Shown piece after piece: positions 34,324 to 44,499 of a stretch of 64,000 nt of DNA; within the stretch, counting starts at the first letter, position 1, and each line of letters starts with the position of its first letter. The stretch is taken from positions 20,592,927-20,656,926 of the forward strand of contig NC_054082.1 of assembly GCF_017562075.2 (NCBI RefSeq), given 5' to 3'. This stretch comes from Anopheles merus (lineage: Eukaryota; Arthropoda; Insecta; Diptera; Culicidae). Position numbers and translations under genes: made by a program. Below the pieces are notes generated by a model. It searched no databases. It worked only from the letters and a program-made list of their open reading frames with translations, and had not been told where the DNA came from.

Positions 34324-34881
34324 GATTAAAACCGTGGATAGTGATGTGGCTACCTCACATTTAAAAATAAGCTACTTAGCATCTAACAATCTTTCCCGTT
34401 TTTGCAATCTATTTCCGATTCAGTCCAGCTGGTTCCGTCCAAAACATCCAAAAATATCCAAAGCTTCAGTTTACCAAAACCAACACCGCATCGGAATTAT
34501 TCTAACTGACTGTTCTCCACGACACTTCCGAGATGGCGCTGATAAAACACAACTGAAATGCAAATTATCTTCTCGAACGAATGGAATGAAACCGTTTGAA
34601 TTGCAAATTACTGAAAAAAATCTTGAATGTGGGTCCCGGAAAGCAAATGGACTGGGATGGTTCATTCTTCAGCATCAAACGTATGGCGGTGGAATTTCGA
34701 TGCTTTACTAGCTAAATTTAGCTTCGTTCATCTTTTCACGCGATTATTTTAGGGTGTTCCTTTTATGAAAGCAAATTGATTTGTAAAAAAGAGTATTATT
34801 AGATAGCTTAATTCAGTTTATAGATGAATACAATTTTAAATGCATCTCTATGGGGGTCAAATGACCCGCTAGGTATTGGTC
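34324..34881. other. AT-rich intergenic stretch
   Basis: No gene is seen. The open frame 34334-34711 (125 codons) has no recognisable domain and begins immediately after a poly(A) signal, so I regard it as chance. Confidence 0.5.
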
Positions 34882-35044
34882 AGGGCGGTGGCAACGCTAA
34901 TCGGATGCGATTTTATCGGACGAGATTTATATGGGATTTGACAGATAACGTCGGACGACGAAATCGCACGTCCGACGTTATCTGTCAAATCCCATATAAA
35001 TCACGTCCGATAAAATCGCATCCGATGAGCGTTGCCACCGCCCT
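34882..35044. mobile_element. 163-bp fold-back (hairpin) element, MITE-like
   Basis: The 76-bp arms (34882-34957 and 34969-35044) are inverted copies of each other with two mismatches and an 11-bp loop. The outer end reads AGGGCGGTGGCAACGCT. If the arms are trimmed by one base, TCA flanks both sides (34880-34882 and 35044-35046), which may be a 3-bp target duplication. There is no coding capacity. The structure is that of a miniature inverted-repeat transposable element consisting only of its termini. Confidence 0.85.
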
Positions 35045-36030
35045 CAATCTTGCGTAAATTGACACTTGGAAGGAGCGACCATTGTGCGCCTCACCTTTTA
35101 TATTTATTTAAACAACACGTCTGACAAAAACGAAAACGAAGAGATCCTTCTTTACGTTTATACGATTTAAATAAATAAAGACGAACAATTAACGTTTGAA
35201 AATTGTATACAATAAGGAAATCTCATTTTTATTGGAAAAAGTCGTTTCGTTTGCCACACTCGACTCGCACATCCGCAATGAGCCAACCTGCTCGAACCGG
35301 ACTCGAAAGGTGCAGTAATCTTCTATCTCGCTTCTCCAATATTTATCTTTATTTGCCTGGAAAATTTGTGGCTTTCCCAGACGGATCAATTTTTCTGTGG
35401 TAAAATTCACAGCCTTACTCCCTGTCGGATGTAGATCCAACAAGTAAACACGGTGGTGAAACAAGTGGGCGAAAGTGTTAACATTACGATGTTTAGCAAA
35501 CCGCCAAATGATGTGCGGATTTCTGCGGGTGACCTGATCAGCACGGAGTGCCTCGCCTGAGTAGTGCACCTTTTCCCCCCACACACACCAAATTCGCTGC
35601 TGCTGTGCAGCGTGTGTGATTGTGTGTGTGGCTGTCGGTATGTGTGTTGGGTGTTGGGCGGTAAAAGTTGCAATGGATCGGTGTGGCCATTCATTCGCTG
35701 GCGATTGGAAGGAGCAGCTATCGTGTCTCGGTATTCAACGGTGGGTAACGTTTGGAAGGTAGCCAGCCCTGTGCCAGCCAGTTCCGCTAGTCACAAAGTG
35801 TGTCGAGTGGCGAGCGCATCGGCTCGAGTGTAGGTGTAATTGGAGCGATTTTGTGGCAATTTTCCTTACTGCTTCTACAGTTCCGTACGGCAACGTGTGC
35901 GCGAGAGAAGCATTGTAATCGAGAATAATGAGCCTCAAATCTGCTGCTCTTAAGGAAACACTTGCAGCCGTTTCCAGACTGTGATTCGTTTTTAGTTTCA
36001 AGTGTGTGTGTGTGTGTGTCTGTGTGGGTG
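35045..36030. other. Intergenic stretch with one uncertain minus-strand frame
   Basis: It contains a 131-codon minus-strand open frame (35584-35189) of natural-looking composition but no domain I recognise. AATAAATAAA near 35170 on the plus strand might serve a transcript I cannot identify. The rest (35585-36030) is GT-rich and leads into the leader-like block. Confidence 0.35.
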
Positions 36031-36038
36031 TATCGATA
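36031..36038 (+). promoter_or_regulatory. DRE motif (TATCGATA)
   Basis: This is a perfect 8-bp palindromic DNA-replication-related element. In Drosophila it marks core promoters of broadly expressed genes and binds DREF. Here it sits at the upstream edge of a leader-like block, consistent with a TATA-less housekeeping promoter. Confidence 0.5.
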
Positions 36039-36049
36039 CGAAAACAAAT

Positions 36050-36889
36050 TTTCCAGTCTAACAAGGAAACGCGACAGCAGTGCCATTCGGCCGCAAATAG
36101 TGCATAACAAGAAAAAAAAGTTGTCTATCATCACCAAATTGTGCAACCAGAACGATTTGTGCTCCGTCTGCTCGCGAGCACAATAAACAACAACAAAGCG
36201 CTGTCAAACGCGCGCACCCCGTGACAGAACCCAATCCCGTTGCGAGCGAGAGGGAAAGGGCGAAGATTGCAAAACCACCACTGGCGGCAGTGTGAGCAGC
36301 ACACCAGAACAGAAGTGTCAAAAGTGCAGTACTAGAATGTATGAATGAAGGAACCCGATCGCGGTCAGGCTGGTGCAATCGAACGGGATAATTTGTAAAA
36401 GGAAAAAAGAAAAAAGAAAACACCCAAGAAAGAGTCCGCGAATACCGGATTGCGCATACCGCAAAGCAGCAGTGCGAGTGTGTGCGCGAATAAGACTGCT
36501 CCGACGGCACTCTAGCAGGTTCCCCCAGAAGTGCACGTGTGCTAGATGCGAACAGGGCAAAGCCAGCAGTGCGAACAGAACGGAAAGAGAGCGAGTGCGA
36601 GTGAGAGCGCGCGAGTGTGTGAGCGTAAGCAGGCCGCAGCAACACGGCACAGCTGAGCGAAGAAAATTGTCTGCATAATCGGACGGGAACAAAACACTGC
36701 CAACAACCACCGTTACGTCCCGAGGGGCGGCCCAATCATCCCGATCGGCAGCATCTCCCACAGGATTCTGTAGTGTCCATCCGCCCGCCAGCCAGCCCAA
36801 AGTCCTCTAGGTGTGTGTGTGTGTGTGTTTTTTTTCGCTTTTCTCGAACCTTCCCCAGATTGGTGTTACAGGCACAGGACCCCGCTCAG
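36050..36889 (+). other. Candidate untranslated leader exon
   Basis: About 840 nt of purine- and CA-rich sequence, poor in ATG (only short upstream frames starting near 36336 and 36546), ends at a strong donor GCTCAG/GTAAGAG (GT at 36890). No coding sequence follows until the HMG-CoA reductase exon 18.9 kb downstream, whose leader has a good acceptor at 55482. A distal first exon of that gene is the simplest reading. A separate noncoding transcript is also possible. Confidence 0.4.
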
Positions 36890-37483
36890 GTAAGAGCTGC
36901 TCTCGCGCTTATCATAACACTGTGCACCCGCTTTCCTCCCACTGCTGTCGAGCAGTTCCTCCCCCTCCCCCCTCTTCTGGCTAAACACATTCCTGCTGCT
37001 TTCTAATCCCTTCCACTCCGCTGCAATCCGCCGGTGACCTCACAACTGTGGGCGGCGGTATCAAATGGCCAAGCTCACCGCCACACGACCGATTACTTAA
37101 CCGCGGTCCACAACCCCGAGAGCCGCCGTCGTCCAGCTGATGTGAGGAAATATGTCGCGACTCGAACCATCCTTTTCTGCGATACTGGTTGGCCTTGTGT
37201 GTGTGTGAGTGTGTGCACGGTATGGTCGCAGCATCAAGACCATCCGGATGGCGAAAAACCCCCGCTGCAGGATGCCGCAGAACAAGCGCAGCACACGCAC
37301 ACGCGTTCAAAGGCCACGAAAAACGTCACCGATGGCGCGTGATACCGTCAAGAGATTGCTCTCCCGCTACACTCCTTTGCCGACGGTGATGACGATTTGG
37401 CGACTTGGCGCTGGTGTGTGGCCTCTTCTCTATTGCATCATATTGCACCACTTTGTGAATTCTCCGCCGTGGCCGAATTTGTG

Positions 37484-37484
37484 G

Positions 37485-37535
<51 letters not shown>

Positions 37536-37551
37536 TTCTCTCTCTCCCTCT
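37484..37551 (+). repeat. (TC)n microsatellite
   Basis: About 68 bp of TC repeat with few interruptions. Confidence 0.9.
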
Positions 37552-38793
37552 GTTTTGTCCCCTTTAAAGGAGGACGCTGTGGGAAAGGATGGAACAGACT
37601 TGGTAAACACAACTGTTGTTTTGGTTTCGTTTTAGTTAGCGACAAAGCAATAGAAGCGCCTGTTTTTGTTTCAGTGTGCGATGTTTTATCGGTTTTATGG
37701 TCATTGCCTTTTAATTGAACCGATTTATTCCACTACCAAATGCTGATCGTTCGTTGCCGTAATTGTTTCGATGGTATCGTAACGCGTACGGGCTGGGGGA
37801 GCTGTCCACTATTGCACTGAAAACGAGCAATTTTGCTCCCTGCTGGCACAGCTACTACAATCAGCTTTTAGCACAGCTGAGTCGTGCAGCAGGTAAAAGA
37901 AAAGCATCTCAGAAAAAACACACACGGACTGACGATGGACGATGGAGAGGAATTTCCGGTCCGTAATTGAAAATCCGTCCAATGTCACTCAAGCTTTCAC
38001 ATTTTAAGTTTTCCTTTCAATTGATACGTACCGCTTTAATTAGCGACGTTATGAAAACACGGTAAACTAAATCGTCCGCTTAGTGCACACACTGGTGTGT
38101 GTGGGTGTGTGTGTGCATAGGTCGATGCACAACCTTGCAGATGGAAGAAGCCCGACGCAACGCGGAGCGGAAAGGACAACGTCCGGTTGCTTTTTCCGAA
38201 AACCGTCGCTGGAACCGTTCCAAATTCAATAATGCATCTGGCAAGGGGACCACACTTGAGACACACATCCTCTTGAGAGGCAGCAAACGATCGTGTGGGC
38301 GGAGGGGGAGGGCAGCTGGATTGCATCGAAGCCAGTTCCGGGTTCCCGTCCCATCCATTACATTACAAGTTTCAAGCTGCGATGTCGATCGATTGTGGAT
38401 TGAAGATCGGAATGGTGTGATAGTGTGTATTATTGCGTGTCCCGTGGTCCCGCAGCAACGCTCGGAAAGCTGCCGCAAACATCCCCCCCTCCAGGGGGGG
38501 TAATCAGTATGGATGCGATGGCCGATAGGTGTGCTGCAAAGGTCGGGCAGCCCGACGGTCACGTCCATTGCCCCAGGCCGTGTACGGGCATATGTAACAG
38601 AGGCGTTCCGGATGCCCGGAACCGCACCGGTGCCACACCACCCGCGCCCGCTCAACTCATCGCGCCGGATGATGCAACACACAATGATGGTGGTGTGTCC
38701 GAGTGCGCCAAACAATCAAAACCACCTGACAAGACACGGAGGGAAAGGTGCATTAGCATAAATAGATCATTTGTGGAGTGGTGCGGGTGAAGA

Positions 38794-38797
<4 letters not shown>

Positions 38798-38840
<43 letters not shown>
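38798..38840 (+). repeat. (AG)n microsatellite
   Basis: A 43-bp AG repeat. Confidence 0.9.
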
Positions 38841-38843
<3 letters not shown>

Positions 38844-39556
38844 CGAGGAAATGGAACGATTCGGTAAGCCGTGCGCTAACAGACGAATGCGAAATAATGC
38901 ACAATTATTTTGTGGCCGATGGGGCTGCAGGAGGGGTGGAGAAAAAAGGCTTTTCAAAAAAGCCATGTCGGCAACGTCCATTATCCACTTTTTGTTTGTT
39001 TTTATGTTTAAATAAAACATATTTCGCGGCATAAATAAGGTTACTATATGTGTTGGGGATCTCCGTGGGATCAACAATTCCTACTAACGATCGATATGAT
39101 CATACAAATATGTATTGCTTTAGTGACGATCCTATTGTTAATTCCGTGCCGCTCCCAGGAAGATACCACGGAACCGGACAAACTAAAATGTGTGTGAGAG
39201 AGGGAGAGAGAGAGAGGGAGAAAGAGTGATAAAACAACACACAAAAATCGTCTAATCAACAATAATCGACACAACGCGCGTTTGTACCGTTACCCCGTGT
39301 GCGCACTCCCTCACCCCTCATGTGATCCTCCTTCGTCACCACCACTACCAAAAATTACATCACCGTGCGTCATGCAAGCACCGATCGCGCCAGTATCATC
39401 ATACAAAGGAGCTGCGACCCGGCTTGGCTGGGGACCCGGACGGACGTGCATCATGTCTGGACGCCTGCTTTACGCCAGGGTGTGTTCGCGATTGCGATCT
39501 ACCGCGAGATGGTACGATTGGCCCCGTGGCGTTGTTATCGGTTTTGGATTCAGCTT

Positions 39557-39834
<278 letters not shown>

Positions 39835-40702
39835 GTGGCGCACCAGCGTGACTTGGTTAAAGGATGTCTCGTATGGTGCGACTGCCGGAATGTACACAAT
39901 GTTTCGCGCCGCACTGAAATGGGCCGACGTGTGTAAACTTGACGCGGCACGATCTCGCTGCCGCATTGCCTGCCGTTGCGTGCCAAACGCACCCGAGGAA
40001 TATTAAGCCTGTTAGTTCTGCGCAACCCGGTTTTCATATTTCCCCGTTCCCTAATCGGGGCCGTTTGTATGCCGATTTCGTGCGCTAGAATTGGTGAGAT
40101 AAGCGCAACATGTGCGTTGGACTGTGGACATGTTGTTGTTGTGTTGGGCACTCTGTTCGGGATGGAATAATCGATCAGTGTTTGGCCCTTGCTGTCGATC
40201 GAACCGTCGTTTGTGGTGGGGCTTTGCAGAGGGGATTTCCGTTGCAGCGCTGCACTTGACGCGGAACATTCCAGCGAAGAGGGTTTTTTTGGTTTTGTTT
40301 AGGTACAGCTTATCACAGCACTTGAAAGTGCAGCCGGCTCGAAAGTGCAACGACGCACTATATTTATCCATCAGCTTCCCCCGCACCCGTCCGCCGCCTG
40401 GCCATATTTTGAGTTCATTCTACTCTTTTTTTTTGGATTGCCCTGGATGCGTACCTTTTACATGATCCCGTTTCCTTCTTTCCCCCATTCACGTGTTGGG
40501 CAATATATGTCAACCAGAAGGCAGGAGAAACGTGCCACCACGCCTGGACACGTTTTTATTCGGGGCCATGTGAGGGGTGAAAAGTAAAAGTGAGTTTTTA
40601 ATGACGTATCACCCCAAGTTGGGCTGATGGGTGCTAGTGATGGGTAATCCGGAGCGGAGTCATGGATCAACTCCGACTCCGGTGCGCAAAATATGACTCC
40701 GA

Positions 40703-41085
40703 CTCCGGATCACAACCGGATTCAACTCCGGATCAGTCCGGACCAGTCTGGATCAGTCCGGATCAGTCCGGATCAGTCCGAATCAGTCCGGATCAGTCCG
40801 GATTACTCCGGATCAGTCCGGACTACTCCGGATCACTCCGGACCAGTCCGGATCACTCCGGATCACTCCGGATTACTCCGGATCACTCCGGATCACTCCG
40901 GATCACTCCGGATTACTCCGGACCAGGCCGGATTACTCCAGATCACTCCGGATCAATCTGGATTAATCCGGATCAGTTGAAATGAGTCCGGATCAGTTCG
41001 GATCAGTTTGGATCAGTCCGAATGAGTCTGGGTCACTCTGGATCACTTCGGATCAGTTCGGATCAGTCCGAATGAGTCTGAATGT
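40703..41085 (+). repeat. Left 10-bp satellite array of the hAT-type element
   Basis: About 38 units of GGATCASTCC, quite regular to about 40980 and then increasingly degenerate (GGATCAGTTC, GAATGAGTCT). The 10-bp period gives a 30-bp coding period, which is why all frames look like repeated SGSLRITPDH-type peptides. There is no evidence of translation. Confidence 0.9.
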
Positions 41086-41295
41086 CTGCGAACAGACGGC
41101 GTCCACGGGCCTGTCCACGCCGGAATGCACAGCCGATGGCATACGATTCTATCTTCACGATGAACATGAGAAGGACAGAGCTTATACCCCGAACGTACCC
41201 GAAAGGTATGCATGCTTCACTCATCAAGATTTAAAGGCAAGGACAAGGCAAAAGAGACAAAGAAAAGTTACACGGCTACACATGTCCTCTAGACT

Positions 41296-41605
41296 GATCC
41301 GGTGTGATACGGACTGATCCGGAGTGATCCGGAGTGATCCGGAGTAATCCGGAGTGATCCGGAGTGATCCGGAGTGATCCGGAGTAATCCGGAGTGATCC
41401 GGAGTGATCCGGAGTAATCCGGAGTGATCCGGAGTGATCCGGAGTAATCCGGAGTGATCCGGAGTGATCCGGAGTGATCCGGAGTGATCCGGAGTGATCC
41501 GGAGTGATCCGGTGTGATCCGGAGTGATCCGGAGCGATCCGGAGTAATCCAGAGCGATCCGGAGTAATCCGGAGTGATCCGGAGTGACTGATCCGGACTC
41601 GGAGT
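41296..41605 (-). repeat. Right 10-bp satellite array, inverted relative to the left one
   Basis: About 30 units of GGAGTGATCC (variants GGAGTAATCC and GGAGCGATCC). This is the reverse complement of the left unit and is more homogeneous than it. The two arrays could fold a transcript into a long hairpin with the 200-nt spacer as loop. Confidence 0.9.
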
Positions 41606-41697
41606 CGATGAGTCCGGAGGTTTGCTCGTGCAACTTTTACCCCCCCCCCCCCCCCGGTAAAACAGTCCGGAGTAACTCCAAGTCCGACTCCGAGGTG

Positions 41698-41727
41698 TAC
41701 CGGAGTCGGATCGATCCGACTCCGGTA
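41698..41727. repeat. Perfect 30-bp subterminal palindrome
   Basis: TACCGGAGTCGGATC is followed at once by its reverse complement. It lies 24 bp inside the right end of the hAT-type element. Subterminal repeats are transposase-binding sites in known hAT elements; that role here is inferred. Confidence 0.85.
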
Positions 41728-44433
41728 AAAAATCGTATTTACCCATCACTAATGGGTGCTGCTTGGTTTTGGTGGCAGTTTGTTTTTTCTCTTTTTGTTT
41801 CTTCCTTATTTTTTTTTCGTTGCAATCAATCACGAACGGGTTACAAATTGGGGTTCAATTAGCTGGTGCACTATTTTGGTGTACTATGTGTTTATATGAT
41901 GGTTGATTAATGCTTCGTGGCAATTGCAATGCCAATCGTTCTTGTATACCTTCCCCCTACACGGAGGATGCGAAAAGATGGGTTGTTAATATTGTTTGTT
42001 TAATTTTATTGATTATTTTGTAAAGTGTATCTCTCGGTGTGGTGAGGAATAGAGGGTTTTAGTTTTCTAATTCCTAGAAATATCTCAATAATGTTGCTCT
42101 GTAATGTATTACAAAAGTTCTTCGCTGTGCACTTCAATAATAATGAAAGATATTTCACTCCGATGTGTACTTCACAGTACGACTCAGAACCTCTTTGGTA
42201 CATCCGGATTGTTTGTTTGCGTCATCATTGCTCGTTTCCAGTTCGAAACTAAGAACATCGATTGGGAGAGGTATCCGTGCTTTGAATGTGCCACCGATCG
42301 ACAATTTTATGAGTGATCGCTGACTCAGAAATTCGATGGGTTTCCAAGAGCGCCAATGCCTTAGTCGCGTTCCGGAACTTATTGAAGTTATTGTCCGTTT
42401 AGACACAGCAAATAATACAGTAATGAGTTTCAAGTTTGATTTGTATTTAAATGATTGCTCTATAACGTTAAAATGTACATTTAAGAACGGGAATTCTTAG
42501 TCGCTAGAGTCGTAGACTTTTCTCATAGAAATTAAATTTGGAAAAGAGTGCGATTGGATAAGTAAACGGAAACGAGAAATGCTAAGAGATTAAAATGAGA
42601 ATTAAATTGCTCCCAGAGGATACATTTTTGGTAGTTTTAGGCCCTTCAGTAGATTAAAATCGAATGACAAATATTAAAATATCAGAAACAAAACCTTTTA
42701 AGGCGAAGAATTTGTAATGCTTAAACATAATTATATCTGAACAAACTAGTTACATTTTGGGTTCATCTTCCATACCGTAGCTGGATGGTAGGAAATCAAA
42801 ACCAAATCAGAACTTCTACTTCTAGCCTGTTGAGCAAAGTACAACAAAACTGAATGACAACGTACCCCGTTTGGCACATATTTTGCCGCGAGATGGGTTT
42901 TACCCCAATTTGATTGTCAGTTTCTGGGAAGAATATGTTTTCAAAACAATTAAATGCTGCCAACATTGAATAGATAAGATGTTCATTGGGTTCACTCGCG
43001 GTTTCTGGGAAGCCAAACGTCAAACGTCTCAGAGCGTTGTTAATTTTGTGGGCTATCCAGTTCATTGTCGTTGAATGTTGTTGTGCAAAACACAATAAAT
43101 CACTGCAAGCACGCCCATGATAACGTCGGGGATTCGGTTTGAAATATTCGGCAAAATCGCAGCTTCAAAAGCCCGTCTGGCTCCATTCTTTAAAAATTGT
43201 CAACCAATCCACGAGTCCATCCACCTGACCTTATGGATTGAAAGTGAAAGTATGCAACATCCCATTTTCTAACCTGCGATGCTCCTTTGCATGGCCATCT
43301 TTTAATTGATCGTGATGCTATCGATCGATCGTGCCTCGCTGCAAAGTGCTTGCGGCTTCGTCTCGCTCCCCGCGCTGCCCCGCGTGGGTCCAGAGAGAAT
43401 GCTGCCGCTAAAGATCCCATTAAACGGTAGCGGCGCACACTAACGTTTGCGTTTGCTCTGCCGCGAAGCGTGCAATCGGCGTGCGACAACGGGACGGGAC
43501 GTGCAATCTCTACTGCACAACGATCAAACTGGTCTTGCTCAAACAGGCAGCCCCCGTGTGTGAATATCATTTGAGCGGGCGCGCGGACAGTAGGTGCACT
43601 TGCCTCACCTACTGCATGCTTTGGTTCGGTTTTTTGTTGGTCCGTGGCTTTCTGGCCGTCGTCGTCCTCCCTTTGCTAATCGCGTGCATCTGGTGGTGTG
43701 GTGTGATGACCGGAGAGTGCAACCGTATGCACAGACGATCCACGGTAACATGGCTGACTTGTTTTACCGAAACCTCAGTGCGCGTTTGCTGCTGGTTCTC
43801 GCGCGGTTTCGGTGCAGCACACCGGTGGTGGAAAATCGAACGAACAAGCAATACGGGGCAGCAATATGGATCGGCTAGTGTTACATTACGAATTAACCAA
43901 TCCACACACACACACACACACACACTCGTTGGGAATGAGCTAGTCCGACGGTTGGGTAGCATACACCTGCCCATTGCGCTAAGCACCCGCTCATCAGGAA
44001 TGATCCTCCGGTTGCTGTTTGGCAATGAGCAGCGAGCGGTGGCCCCCGGAGGCACATTAGCGTGGCTGCCGTTCTCACCCACACCGCACTACTACCGTTG
44101 AAGGGTGCTCTTGGTTTGCGTACCGGTCTCTGACAAATTGCCCAAACGGGTTCAACATATGGGGCAAAGGGGGGGGGGGATAGGGGGAGGTTGGTTGTGG
44201 TGAGTTGAAGCGATATCACTCAACACACCCGGGGTAGGTGATCGGAGTGATCGAAAGGCAACAAAAAGGGTGTGAATCGGTTCGGTTTTCGAGGTTCGAT
44301 TGGTGGGCAGGGTCGGTTGTGCGTAAGGGAGTGCGGGAATGTTGATTACGCAGTCGTCAACTAGCATAACCACACACACACACACCCACACACTCACGCA
44401 CAATTTTCCTCTACCAGAGGAACTGCCATACAT

Positions 44434-44434
<1 letters not shown>

Positions 44435-44496
<62 letters not shown>
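44435..44496 (+). repeat. (CA)31 microsatellite
   Basis: Thirty-one uninterrupted CA units. Confidence 0.9.

Positions 44497-44499
<3 letters not shown>

Larger units (their letters stand above)
40635..41751. mobile_element. 1117-bp non-autonomous hAT-type element made of inverted satellite arrays
   Basis: The ends are perfect 13-bp inverted repeats (TAGTGATGGGTAA at 40635-40647, its complement at 41739-41751). They are flanked by a perfect 8-bp direct repeat ATGGGTGC (40627-40634 and 41752-41759). An 8-bp duplication with TAGTGATGGGTAA-like ends is the hAT signature. No transposase frame is present. The interior holds two arrays of a 10-bp unit, GGATCACTCC or GGATCAGTCC on the left and GGAGTGATCC on the right, in opposite orientation around a unique spacer. 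A perfect 30-bp palindrome lies just inside the right end (41698-41727), and a similar imperfect one inside the left end (about 40647-40682). A run of about 16 C interrupts the right part near 41640-41656. Confidence 0.85.

Noticed and set aside
36811..36858. 48-bp intron between TCTAG/GTGTGT and TTCCCCAG
   Set aside because: It is shorter than usual dipteran introns and its donor is part of a GT microsatellite; a continuous exon to 36889 is simpler.
40662..41833. Repeat proteins of the SGSLRITPDH type on both strands
   Set aside because: They are translations of the 10-bp satellite units of the hAT-type element; the 30-bp coding period follows from the 10-bp unit.
42796..43095. 99-codon minus-strand frame with fairly natural composition
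   Set aside because: It has no recognisable family, lies in an AT-rich intergenic block and lacks splice or promoter context; too weak to call.
43481..44101. 206-codon plus-strand frame with a hydrophobic stretch
   Set aside because: It includes an HTHT run from a (CA)n repeat, has no domain, and there is no sign of a transcript structure around it.
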